This document shows, piece by piece, positions 18,901 through 27,907 of a stretch of DNA of 64,000 bases. Source of the stretch: Adhaeribacter swui (lineage in GTDB: Bacteria > Bacteroidota > Bacteroidia > Cytophagales > Hymenobacteraceae). Under the pieces are notes generated by a model. The model was not told the origin of the DNA, made no database searches, and was given only the letters and a program-made list of their open reading frames with translations. Each line of letters starts with the position of its first letter. The stretch's first letter is position 1. Where the stretch lies: contig NZ_CP055156.1 in the NCBI RefSeq assembly GCF_014217805.1, positions 2,734,585-2,798,584 of the forward strand. The letters run 5' to 3'. Position numbers and translations under genes: made by a program.

Positions 18901-20466
18901 ATGAAATTTAATAAGAATATATACTTGCTTACCTTAGGACTAGCCAGCTTATTGCCGCTTAGTTGTAAGGATTTTTTAAATGAAACCGATACTCGGAGAA
19001 TTTCGGAAGAATCATTATTTAAAAAACCAGCCGATGGTATTAACCTGGTAAACGCCATTTACGATACTTTCCACGACGGTGACTTTATGAACAAATCGTT
19101 ATGGTACGGCGCTAACTTTTTGTCGCAGGATTTTCATAACTACGGGGCGGACTCTTTTTTTGAAACTTACGAGATCCCTTCTACTTTCCAGCCTTTGAAT
19201 ATTGCCTGGCGTCGTTCTTACCAAGGCATTGCCCGGGCAAACTCGGCTATTCCGATTATTGCCAAAATGAAAGAAGATGGCGTTTTGAGTCAAGAATTGG
19301 CAAACCGTTTAACTGGGGAAGCTTACTTTTTAAGAGGTGTATTTTATTATTACCTAGCATCGAGCTTTGGCGGCGTACCATTAGAGTTACAAACCGTTAC
19401 CGACGAAGGCCGTCACCCAAGAAATACCCAGGACGAAGTTTTTGCATCCGTTGCCGCGGATATGCAAACGGCTGCTGATTTGTTGCCTTGGAAAGAAGAG
19501 CTTTCGAACGACGATTTAGGTCGGGCAACTAAAGGCGCGGCGATCGCCTACAAAGGCTCCGCGCTGATGTGGATTAAGAAGTACGACGAAGCGGTGGCTA
19601 CTTTTAATTTACTCGATGGCCGTTACCAGTTAATGGAAAATTTTATTGATATCCACGAGTTTGATAAGCAAAACAACCAGGAGTCGATCTTTGAAGTGCA
19701 GTTTTTAGCTGGCGCGGATCAGTCCTGGGGGCACGCGAACGAAACCATTTGGTTTACGTCGTTCCACATGCCCGAGGAAGCCTCTAACTTCGGTTACTCA
19801 TACGCCGATCAAAAATTATATAATTCATTTGAGCCCGGCGATAAACGGAAAGCGGCTACAGTAATTGGACCTGGCGATGAGCACGCGAGTCCGGCCATTG
19901 AAATTAAAAATTACCCGAAAGTTAAAGCGCAGTTTAAGGGCATTAACACTTTAGGTACGCTTAACCCGAATAACCCAAGAGATAAGAGCGGCTGGTGGCG
20001 CGGTTCCGATACGCTGCGTTCCGGTTATTACAGCGTAAAAACCTGGCGCGACCCGAACGTGACCGGTAGCACCAGCGAACCAGGCGGCAAAGAGTATATC
20101 TTTAATGGCCAGAACGTAATCATGATGCGTTTAGGCGAAGTGTTACTGAGCAAAGCTGAAGCCTTGGCTAAATCCGGCAACGAAGCTGCCGCGCGGGATA
20201 TCGTAAACAACATCATCCGGAAACGGGCTGGTTTAGGACCAGTAGACCCATCGTTATCATTTAATGATGTCATTATTAACGAATACCGTCATGAATTAAC
20301 CGGCGAAATGTCGTTGTGGTATTTGTTAAGAAGAAATGGGGAGCACATTAACTACGTGAAAAAAGAATTTGGCATTACCATTCCAACCGGTAAAGATTTG
20401 CTGCCTATTCCGCAGGAAGCCATTCTGAATAACTCTACCATCGTACAAAATCCGGGTTATTTATAA
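18901..20466 (+). CDS. SusD/RagB-family nutrient-binding lipoprotein
   Basis: The 521-residue lipoprotein has a lipobox ending LPLSC (Cys22), then the SusD pattern: TPR helices (RGVFYYYLASSFGGVPLEL near 140-160) and a C-terminal RagB/SusD region with MRLGEVLLSKAEAL and an IRKRAGL motif. It caps the SusC barrel at the cell surface and binds the ligand. It lies 23 bases after susC and is closed by a strong hairpin at 20493. Confidence 0.95.
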   Translation: MKFNKNIYLLTLGLASLLPLSCKDFLNETDTRRISEESLFKKPADGINLVNAIYDTFHDGDFMNKSLWYGANFLSQDFHNYGADSFFETYEIPSTFQPLNIAWRRSYQGIARANSAIPIIAKMKEDGVLSQELANRLTGEAYFLRGVFYYYLASSFGGVPLELQTVTDEGRHPRNTQDEVFASVAADMQTAADLLPWKEELSNDDLGRATKGAAIAYKGSALMWIKKYDEAVATFNLLDGRYQLMENFIDIHEFDKQNNQESIFEVQFLAGADQSWGHANETIWFTSFHMPEEASNFGYSYADQKLYNSFEPGDKRKAATVIGPGDEHASPAIEIKNYPKVKAQFKGINTLGTLNPNNPRDKSGWWRGSDTLRSGYYSVKTWRDPNVTGSTSEPGGKEYIFNGQNVIMMRLGEVLLSKAEALAKSGNEAAARDIVNNIIRKRAGLGPVDPSLSFNDVIINEYRHELTGEMSLWYLLRRNGEHINYVKKEFGITIPTGKDLLPIPQEAILNNSTIVQNPGYL

Positions 20467-20492
20467 TCTTTGATTTGTAAATTTAATTAACT

Positions 20493-20524
20493 CAAAGGCT
20501 TTGTAGCAATACAAAGCCTTTGTT
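20493..20524 (+). terminator. Terminator after SusCD
   Basis: Perfect 13-bp stem CAAAGGCTTTGTA with loop GCAA. The stem ends in TTTG and only a short T-containing tail follows, but the position 26 bases after the stop fits the end of the susCD transcript. Confidence 0.7.
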
Positions 20525-20669
20525 ATATAACTACCCACAACTATTCGTTCTATTATAGAAAGTAAATTTGTAATTACTTTTACTCCAATACGTTCTTTCT
20601 CTACCTTACGCCTAACCATTCATTTACAAAAAGAGCTGTTACCTTAGCTTTTTCAATATCTTGCCATTA

Positions 20670-23600
20670 ATGAAATTTAAAATTTTTGTTTTTTTACTAA
20701 GTTGCTTCCTCCTGACGCAGTGCCACTTTTTTCAGCAGCCTACGCTGTACACCTTACTTAAACCCTCCGCCACCGGGGTAACTTTTGCCAACACCATTAC
20801 CGAAGATGATTCCCTGAATATTTTAAATTTTGTGTACCTCTACAATGGTGCGGGCGTAGCGGCCGGCGATGTAAACCAGGATGGCCTCCCTGACCTGTAT
20901 TTTGGCGGCAACATAGTTTCGAGTAAACTGTACTTAAACAAAGGAAATTTTAAATTTGAAGATATAACCCTGCCGGCGGGTGTGACCACTAAACTGTGGG
21001 CCACCGGAGTCAGCATGATTGATATTAACCAGGATGGTCGCCTGGATATTTACCTGTGCACGGTTAAACCTCTTTCTACTAAGGGAGTACCTAATTTATT
21101 GTTTATTAACCAAGGCCAGGATGCCAATGGTAAACCCATTTTTAAAGAAGAAGCTCAGGCTTACGGCTTAGCCGATACGGGTTATAGCACCCAATCGGCA
21201 TTTTTTGATTACGACCGCGACGGCGACCTGGATATGTATTTGCTCACCAACGCCTCCGATAAAACCAACCGCAACAACCCAAATTACAAACTTACCAAGG
21301 GCCAGAACCCCAACACCGACCGGTTATATCGCAACAACGGCAATAACACTTTTACCAATGTATCTCAAGAAGCTGGCATTCAGATAGAAGGCTGGGGCCT
21401 GGGGGTAGGAATCAGTGATATTAACCAGGACGGCTGGCCCGATATTTACGTAGCCAACGACTTTATCAGCAACGATTTACTCTGGATTAACAATAAAAAC
21501 GGCACCTTCACGAACAAAATCGGCGAATATTTAAAGCACCAGAGCTACAACGCCATGGGTACCGATATTGCCGACTACAACAACGACGGCTTGGTGGATA
21601 TTATGGTTCTGGACATGCTACCCGAAGATAACAAGCGCCAGAAAACCACCATGGACGTGCAAAACTACGACCGCTTCGAGATAAACAAGCGCATGGGTTA
21701 CGAAATCCAGTACGTGCGCAACAGTTTGCAACTCAATAACGGCAACAACACTTTCAGCGAAGTGGGCCAGCTAGCCGGCGTGTACGCTACTGATTGGAGC
21801 TGGGGACCTTTGCTGGCTGATTACGACAACGATGGCTGGCGAGATTTATTTGTGACGAACGGGTACGTGCGCGATATTACCGATTTAGATTACATCCATT
21901 ACCGCCAGACTTCTTTGCAGTTTGGCGACGAAAATGCAGTGGCCGAAAAAGAAAAAGAAGCTTTTAGCCAGGTACCCAAAGTTAAAATCCCGAATTACAT
22001 CTACAAGAACCGCCGCAATTTAACCTTTGCCGACAAAACCAAAGCCTGGGGCTTAGAAGAAGCTTCTAACTCCAACGGAGCCGTTTACGCCGACCTGGAT
22101 AATGATGGCGACTTAGACTTGGTGGTCAATAACATCAACGCCGAAGCTTTTATTTACCAGAACAACGCCGAGAAGCTGGAAAAAAATAATTTTTTAAAAA
22201 TTAAGCTAAATGGCGCTGCTCCCAACCAGGAAGGTATTGGCACAACTATCCGGTTAAAAACAAAAGGCCAGCAACAATACTACGAGCATTATCTCACGCG
22301 GGGTTTTAAGTCGTCTGTGGATCCGGTGGCTCATTTTGGTTTAGGCAAAGCTCTGGTAATTGATAGCCTGGAAATTACCTGGCCCGACGGGAAGTATCAG
22401 CTCCTCACGAAAGTAAAAGCCAACCAAATTTTAACGGTCTCTTACCAAAATGCCACTTCAGAAAAACCAATGGTTAAACCCAGTCCGGAACCATTGTTTC
22501 AGGAAGTTGCTGCGGAACACACCATTGCATTTAAACACACCGAAGAAGATTACATTGATTTTAAAAATCAGCCCTTGATGCCGCACAAACTATCGCAAAA
22601 CGGACCGGGTTTGGCGGTAGGCGATGTAAATAACGACGGGCTGGATGATTTTTTTGTGGGCGGCTCCGCCCGAAAAACCGGGACCATCTTCTACCAGGAT
22701 AAAAACGGCAAATTCACAAGTAAACCTTTAAGTACTACTCCCAATACCGAAGACGATACCGGCGCTTTGCTTTTTGATGCCGATAACGATAACGATTTGG
22801 ATTTATACGTGGCTACCGGCGGCAACGAAAACCTGGACCCAGAAGCTTATTTGCACCGCTTGTACAAAAACGACGGGAAAGGCAATTTTAATTTAGAACC
22901 ACAGGCGCTACCGCAAATTATGGTGAGTGGCTCCGTTGTAACGGCCGCTGATTATGACCGGGACGGCGATTTAGACTTATTTGTGGGTGGCCGCAACAGC
23001 CCTAAAAAATACCCCATGCCGGGCCAAAGTTGCTTGTTGCAAAACAATAAAGGTACTTTCCGGAATGTAACTTCCAGCTTGTGTAAAGAACTGGAATCAG
23101 TTGGTATGGTTACGGCCGCCCTCTGGACGGACTTTGACCAGGATAACCAGATTGACTTAATTGTTACGGGCGAATGGATGCCTTTGCTTTTTTTTAAAAA
23201 TGAGCAAGGAATTTTTAAAAACGTGACGAATCAAACCGGTTTAACCCACACCGAAGGCTGGTGGAATAGCTTAACGGCCGGTGATTTTGACAACGACGGC
23301 GACCTGGATTACGTGGCCGGTAACCTGGGCTTAAACTCCCGGTACAAAGCCTCGGTAAATCAGCCGGTAAGTTTGATAGCCAAAGATTTCGATAAAAACG
23401 GCAACATCGATCCCGTGATGGGTTATTATATCCAAGGAAAAAATTACCCAACCTCACCCCGTGATGCGCTGACGGACCAATTAGTTTCGATGCGCAAGAA
23501 GTTTCCGCGCTACTCCGATTACGGTGATGCTACCTTTGATCAATTGTTCACGCCCGAGGAATTACAAGGTGCTTACCAGGCGAAAAGCTATACCTTCAGC

Positions 23601-24197
23601 AGCAGCTACATTCAAAACCAAGGCAATGGCAAATTCACGATCAAACCCTTACCCATGCCAGCCCAGGTTGCGCCGGTGTATGGCATGTTAGCTACCGATT
23701 TCAATCACGACGGCAACCTGGATTTGCTTTTAGTGGGTAATTCTTACGCCACCGAAACCGCCGTGGGGTATTACGATGCTTCGGTGGGTACTGCATTGGC
23801 CGGAACGGGGAAAGGTACTTTTAAAATGATTGCGCCGAAAACAACGGGTTTTAACGTGAGCGGTGATGCCAAAGCTATGGCTCAGTTACTAACTACCGGC
23901 GATACACCTTTAATGCTGGTAAGCCAAAATGCCGATAGTTTAAAAGCATTTAGGCCAACTCAAATACAAAATAATCAAATCATTAAACTGCAGCCCACCG
24001 ATGCCTATGCCGATTTATATTTCAAAAATGGGAAAAAACGGCGGGAAGAATTTAATTACGGTACGGGCTATTTATCCCAATCCAGCCGGACGTTAATCAG
24101 CCAGGATTTATCAAAAGTTACAATTACGGATTTTAAGGGCAAGCAGCGGCAAATTAACTTTGATCCGAAAGAACTAACGCTCCAAACCAGGAAATAG
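20670..24197 (+). CDS. FG-GAP/VCBS-repeat lipoprotein with ASPIC/UnbV domain
   Basis: The ATG at 20670 (MKFKIFVFLLSCFLLTQC) gives a lipoprotein-like signal with a possible acylated Cys18. Over 1175 residues there are many FG-GAP/VCBS blades with calcium-binding DxDxDG loops (for example DYDRDGDLDMYL, DLDNDGDLDLVV, DFDNDGDLDYVA). An ASPIC/UnbV domain sits near 510-600 (GIGTTIRLKTKGQQQYYEHY, VDSLEITWPDG type motif). Such proteins often follow SusCD pairs in Bacteroidota and are thought to be cell-surface beta-propeller accessories. The fold is clear; the ligand is unknown. The terminator at 20493 separates it from susD, so it may have its own promoter. Confidence 0.88.
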   Translation: MKFKIFVFLLSCFLLTQCHFFQQPTLYTLLKPSATGVTFANTITEDDSLNILNFVYLYNGAGVAAGDVNQDGLPDLYFGGNIVSSKLYLNKGNFKFEDITLPAGVTTKLWATGVSMIDINQDGRLDIYLCTVKPLSTKGVPNLLFINQGQDANGKPIFKEEAQAYGLADTGYSTQSAFFDYDRDGDLDMYLLTNASDKTNRNNPNYKLTKGQNPNTDRLYRNNGNNTFTNVSQEAGIQIEGWGLGVGISDINQDGWPDIYVANDFISNDLLWINNKNGTFTNKIGEYLKHQSYNAMGTDIADYNNDGLVDIMVLDMLPEDNKRQKTTMDVQNYDRFEINKRMGYEIQYVRNSLQLNNGNNTFSEVGQLAGVYATDWSWGPLLADYDNDGWRDLFVTNGYVRDITDLDYIHYRQTSLQFGDENAVAEKEKEAFSQVPKVKIPNYIYKNRRNLTFADKTKAWGLEEASNSNGAVYADLDNDGDLDLVVNNINAEAFIYQNNAEKLEKNNFLKIKLNGAAPNQEGIGTTIRLKTKGQQQYYEHYLTRGFKSSVDPVAHFGLGKALVIDSLEITWPDGKYQLLTKVKANQILTVSYQNATSEKPMVKPSPEPLFQEVAAEHTIAFKHTEEDYIDFKNQPLMPHKLSQNGPGLAVGDVNNDGLDDFFVGGSARKTGTIFYQDKNGKFTSKPLSTTPNTEDDTGALLFDADNDNDLDLYVATGGNENLDPEAYLHRLYKNDGKGNFNLEPQALPQIMVSGSVVTAADYDRDGDLDLFVGGRNSPKKYPMPGQSCLLQNNKGTFRNVTSSLCKELESVGMVTAALWTDFDQDNQIDLIVTGEWMPLLFFKNEQGIFKNVTNQTGLTHTEGWWNSLTAGDFDNDGDLDYVAGNLGLNSRYKASVNQPVSLIAKDFDKNGNIDPVMGYYIQGKNYPTSPRDALTDQLVSMRKKFPRYSDYGDATFDQLFTPEELQGAYQAKSYTFSSSYIQNQGNGKFTIKPLPMPAQVAPVYGMLATDFNHDGNLDLLLVGNSYATETAVGYYDASVGTALAGTGKGTFKMIAPKTTGFNVSGDAKAMAQLLTTGDTPLMLVSQNADSLKAFRPTQIQNNQIIKLQPTDAYADLYFKNGKKRREEFNYGTGYLSQSSRTLISQDLSKVTITDFKGKQRQINFDPKELTLQTRK

Positions 24198-24350
24198 AAT
24201 TTTAAAAATTTAAAAAAACACCGTTGCTGCTTCGTCTAATTAGTTCTCAACTTTAGACTTATCAGAAAATTAGGTAATTATTAAATAGAGTGCACGGTTT
24301 TAAAACCAAAATACGCTAAATTACTTCGTTTACTATTGTTTGATTTCGAT

Positions 24351-25988
24351 ATGATTTTTAAAAAACAATGCTTTAAACTGCCGTTGGCCATTACTGTATT
24401 GGGTTTGGTTGGCTTTTACCTAACCTCCTTTAAACCCGCCGATGACCCTACCGAAAGAGCCCGGTTAGCCACGGTAATCGAAAAATCCATTAAAACCGAG
24501 ATGCTGAATAAGTGGTATCCGCAGGCGGTAGATAAAGAAGCAGGTGGATTTCTGAGTACGTTTTCTTACGACTGGAAACCCGTGGGCGAGCAGGACAAGA
24601 TGATTGTAACCCAGGCCCGGCACATTTGGTCTAATTCTAAAGCCTCGCAGCTTTACCCCGAAGCAGATTATTATTTACCCAGCGCGAAACACGGCGTAGC
24701 TTTTCTGCGCGACAAAATGTGGGACAAAACCAACGGCGGCTTTTTTACTTTAGTAGACCGCCAGGGCAACGTAAAAAAACAAGAAGGTGGCTACGCGGGT
24801 GGCGGTAAAAATGCTTACGGCAATGCTTTTGCCATTTACGCTTTAGCGGCTTACTACCAGGCTTCCGGCGATACCAGCGCGTTAAACTTAGCTAAGAAAA
24901 CGTTTCGCTGGCTCGAAAAACACAGCCACGACCCGGTAAATAAAGGCTACTACCAAACCCTGGCCGATGATGGTACGCCCATCCAGCGCACCAGCGATGT
25001 TCCTTCTACATCTGATGTGGGTTACAAAGACCAGAACAGTTCCATTCACTTACTCGAAGCTTTATCGGAATTGTATTTGGTGTGGCCCGATCCTTTGGTG
25101 CGCGAGCGTTTGCAGGAAATGCTGGTTCTTATCCGCGATACTTTGGTAAATGAGAAAGGCTATTTAACCTTATTTTTTACACCGGATTGGAAGCCCATCA
25201 GCTTCCGGGATTCTTCCGAAGCCGATATTGATAAACACCATACCCTGGACGAGGTTTCTTTCGGCCACGACATTGAAACGGCTTATTTGTTACTGGAAGC
25301 TTCGCACATTTTAGGCTTGCACAACGACACCAAAACCATGGCCGTCGCCAAAAAATTAACTGATCATACCATCCGTAACGGGTTTGATAACAAAGTGGGT
25401 GGGTTCTACGATGCCGGGTATTATTTTAAAGATAAAACGGATATTACCATAATTAAAGACACCAAAAACTGGTGGGCCCAGGCCGAAGGTTTAAATACCT
25501 TGTTGCTCATGGCCGATCATTTCCCGAAAGATTCGCTGAACTACTTCAGCTTGTTTCAGAAAGAGTGGAAATACATAAATACGTATATTATTGATCACGA
25601 GCACGGCGAATGGTACATGGGCGGCATCGATAAAGAACCGGATATGAAAACGGCCCAAAAAGGCCAGATCTGGAAAGCTTCTTACCACCAGTTCCGGGCC
25701 TTATCCAACATTGTGCAACGCTTGCGCCCTGATAAAACCGCTCCTGCGGCACCTAAAAATTTAAAAAAGAGTGGCACCGGTACGTTGGTTTTAAACTGGG
25801 ATAAAGCCACTGATAACCGGCGGGTGATCGGTTACAATCTGTACCAAAACAACAAACGCATTGGTTTTACGCCACTCACCAGCTTTGCTTTGGCCAATGC
25901 CGCCAAATTAAAAGGCAGTAAAATCACGATTAAAGCCATTGATTACCAAGGCAACCAATCAGCGAATAGTACGGCTATTACACTTTAA
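24351..25988 (+). CDS. Secreted AGE-family epimerase with C-terminal Fn3 domain
   Basis: The ATG at 24351 follows an in-frame TTG at 24336 and is the likelier start, giving 545 residues with an N-terminal hydrophobic signal or anchor (about 8-28). Residues 35-455 are an (alpha/alpha)6 barrel of the N-acylglucosamine 2-epimerase/cellobiose 2-epimerase type: WSNSKASQL, GGFFTLVDRQGN, FGHDIETAYLLLEASH, WWAQAEGLNTLL. Family members epimerise C2 of glucose or mannose units at the reducing end. From about 460 an Fn3 domain follows (APAAPKNLKKSGTGTLVLNW), which is not usual for cytosolic AGE enzymes. Substrate not deducible. Confidence 0.87.
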   Translation: MIFKKQCFKLPLAITVLGLVGFYLTSFKPADDPTERARLATVIEKSIKTEMLNKWYPQAVDKEAGGFLSTFSYDWKPVGEQDKMIVTQARHIWSNSKASQLYPEADYYLPSAKHGVAFLRDKMWDKTNGGFFTLVDRQGNVKKQEGGYAGGGKNAYGNAFAIYALAAYYQASGDTSALNLAKKTFRWLEKHSHDPVNKGYYQTLADDGTPIQRTSDVPSTSDVGYKDQNSSIHLLEALSELYLVWPDPLVRERLQEMLVLIRDTLVNEKGYLTLFFTPDWKPISFRDSSEADIDKHHTLDEVSFGHDIETAYLLLEASHILGLHNDTKTMAVAKKLTDHTIRNGFDNKVGGFYDAGYYFKDKTDITIIKDTKNWWAQAEGLNTLLLMADHFPKDSLNYFSLFQKEWKYINTYIIDHEHGEWYMGGIDKEPDMKTAQKGQIWKASYHQFRALSNIVQRLRPDKTAPAAPKNLKKSGTGTLVLNWDKATDNRRVIGYNLYQNNKRIGFTPLTSFALANAAKLKGSKITIKAIDYQGNQSANSTAITL

Positions 25989-26120
25989 GCAGGATTTCGC
26001 AAAACCTTGCAAAATGTTCCCCTTTGGAGGAGTAAGGAGAGGAGAAATAACTAAACTACTCTCTTTAGACCGGCCATTTTTAGAAAATTTAAAAATTACT
26101 TTAAATCCAATTACCTAATT

Positions 26121-26984
26121 ATGAAGAAAATTATTTGCTCATTGAGTTTCGCGGCGCTGCTAGGTTTAGGCGCTACCGACACTTTTGCTCAAAAAGGCAC
26201 GCCCATTTTCCCGCAGGCACCCGGTATGGAAGCTTACACCTACCGCGAAAGTTTTAAGAAAGACATCCCTGCTACCCTGGATTCTATCAAAGCCTTAGGC
26301 ATTACCGAACTGGAAAGCAGCCCTAATCCGAATGGCTTAACCCCGGAAGCTTTCCGCAAAATGCTCGACGAACGCGGCTTAACTGTGCCGGCCATTGGCG
26401 CCGGCTACGAAGATTTAGTAAAAGACCCTGCCGAAGTGGCGCGTAAAGCTAAGGTTTTGGGTGCCAAATACGTGATGGTAGCCTGGATTCCGCATAAAAA
26501 AGAATTTACCCTGGAAGATGCCAAAAAAGCTGCGGCCGATTTTAACCAGGCCGGTAAAGTATTGCAGGAACAAGGCGTTACCTTGTGTTACCACAATCAC
26601 GGCTACGAGTTTCAACCGTACCAAAACGGCACCTTGTTCGATTACCTGGCCGAAAACACTGATCCCAAATACGTTTCGTTTGAAATGGACATGTTGTGGG
26701 CTTACCACGGCGGCCAGGACCCGGTTAAATTGCTAAACAAGTACGGCAGCCGCTGGAAACTGATGCACTTAAAAGATTTGCGCAAAGGCGTAAAAGGCGA
26801 TTTAACTGGTAATACCTCCACCGAAAACGATGTAGTTCTGGGCACCGGCCAGTTAGATGTACCCGCCATTTTGTTAGCTGCCAAAAAAGTAGGAATCAAA
26901 CATTACTTCATCGAAGACGAAAGCCCCCGCTGGAGCAAGCAAGTTCCGAAGACTATGGCGTATTTGAAGAGTTTGAAAGAATAG
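26121..26984 (+). CDS. Secreted sugar isomerase/epimerase, TIM barrel (AP_endonuc_2 fold)
   Basis: The 287-residue protein has a signal peptide ending FAQ (about residue 24), then a xylose isomerase-like TIM barrel. Metal and substrate residues are visible in LCYHNHGYEF, VSFEMDMLWAYHGGQDP, MHLKDLRKG and YFIEDESP. Periplasmic members are frequent in Bacteroidota sugar loci, and some relatives act on 3-keto-sugars. Together with the GMC dehydrogenase at 27908 this supports a C3-oxidation route, which is inference. It stands 132 bases after the AGE gene and may be co-transcribed with it. Confidence 0.88.
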   Translation: MKKIICSLSFAALLGLGATDTFAQKGTPIFPQAPGMEAYTYRESFKKDIPATLDSIKALGITELESSPNPNGLTPEAFRKMLDERGLTVPAIGAGYEDLVKDPAEVARKAKVLGAKYVMVAWIPHKKEFTLEDAKKAAADFNQAGKVLQEQGVTLCYHNHGYEFQPYQNGTLFDYLAENTDPKYVSFEMDMLWAYHGGQDPVKLLNKYGSRWKLMHLKDLRKGVKGDLTGNTSTENDVVLGTGQLDVPAILLAAKKVGIKHYFIEDESPRWSKQVPKTMAYLKSLKE

Positions 26985-27131
26985 TTTTTAAAGGAATAGC
27001 GACGATTATTTCTTAATATCATTACTATGGCGCGGATTTACTTCCGTGCCTTACTGCTAAAAATTCTCGTTCGCATAGCTACTGTTGTAGCTTTTGTTTC
27101 TAAGTGGAGCTGTTTTATAGTTTAGGTATTT

Positions 27132-27212
27132 GTTCTTTTTGTCTTGACACAAAAAGAACCAACGAAAGTCAAGACGCTAAAAACTCGCTGAACGCTCGAA
27201 CAGTTTAGCGTC
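27132..27212. repeat. Hairpin repeat
   Basis: Perfect 11-bp arms GTTCTTTTTGT/ACAAAAAGAAC (27132-27159) enclose CTTGAC, followed by GTCAAGACGCTAAA and a 9-bp stem GACGCTAAA/TTTAGCGTC (27173-27212). GTCTTGAC and GTCAAGAC can also pair, so alternative folds exist. From memory, similar spacer sequences occur widely in Bacteroidota genomes. No coding content. Confidence 0.5.
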
Positions 27213-27471
27213 ATCTCTTGCACCTGGAACGGCTATCTGTTGCATAGCTGGCAAGCAAAATATTAAAAAATTAAAAATGCTAAAGCTTAGGTAAAAAAGA
27301 GAGTCATTCAGGAGGAACCTATTTGGCTACGTAGCAGAACAGATTCAGTAATAGGGACCTTTTTATAACGTTCTGTTATTCTCAACCAATAGCCAATAAG
27401 TATTTATGCGAAGCGAAAATTGTGAATACGAACTAAAATGTTTCGAATTAGAAAAGTGCGTATTGCATAAC

Positions 27472-27548
27472 GTCATCCTGAGCTTGGCGAAGGATCTAAA
27501 GTTTACCGAATCGGTAAGTAATGGTTCCCTCGACAGGCTCGGGATGAC
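27472..27548. repeat. Imperfect palindromic repeat (CGTCATCCTGAGC type)
   Basis: GTCATCCTGAGC pairs with GCTCGGGATGAC in a long imperfect stem that continues with TTGGCGAAGG against CCTCGACAGG. This is a widespread intergenic repeat in Bacteroidota and other phyla; read as protein it gives the false peptide VILSLAKDL. It explains an otherwise odd 71-codon frame at 27406-27621. Confidence 0.65.
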
Positions 27549-27568
27549 CTCAGAAATTAAAAATTATA

Positions 27569-27601
27569 AAAAAGCCTTCTCTGAAAAGAGAAGGCTTTTT
27601 G
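27569..27601. terminator. Terminator between convergent genes
   Basis: Stem AAAAGCCTTCTCT/AGAGAAGGCTTTT with a GAAA loop and T run on the plus side and A run on the other. It can serve both orientations. The 923-base spacer between the TIM-barrel gene and the GMC gene holds this, the two repeats before it and element copy 2, and no credible gene. Confidence 0.8.
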
Positions 27602-27656
27602 TGCCATCATGGAATGGATAAAACGAATCAATAAGCTCTATTACCTTTAATTCTGT

Positions 27657-27872
27657 GGAGCAGTGTGCTAAACGCGACTGACACCAGTTTGGCTATTGAG
27701 AGCCTTTTAGCGATTCGGTGTGGCGCAGCCACATTCCGCAGCGGAGCGAGGAAAGATTCGCTAAACCGCCCGAAAGAGCCAAACGAGGCCCGCCGGCCAT
27801 GAGGCAAACTCAGCTATTTCAAATACGATGGAACCTTGGCATGGAGACAGGAACCGGCTCCAAAGAACTACT
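27657..27872 (+). repeat. Dispersed structured intergenic element, copy 2
   Basis: Same element as at 2681. The compensatory changes are clearest here: TTTAGCGA (27706-27713) pairs with TCGCTAAA (27758-27765) where copy 1 has CTAAG/CTTAG, and hairpin TGTGGC-GCA-GCCACA (27719-27733) replaces TTCTGC-GAA-GCAGAA. TTTGGCT/AGCCAAA, GAGGCAAACTC and the closing GGAGC/GGCTCC are kept. It ends about 36 bases before the stop codon of the convergent GMC gene. Confidence 0.85.
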
Positions 27873-27907
27873 CCTACTATCTAAAATACCTAGAGGCATC
27901 TACCATT

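Noticed and set aside
27406-27621. 71-codon ORF on the plus strand
   Set aside because: It is made from the palindromic repeat at 27472-27548 (false peptide VILSLAKDL) and a terminator, so it is not a gene.
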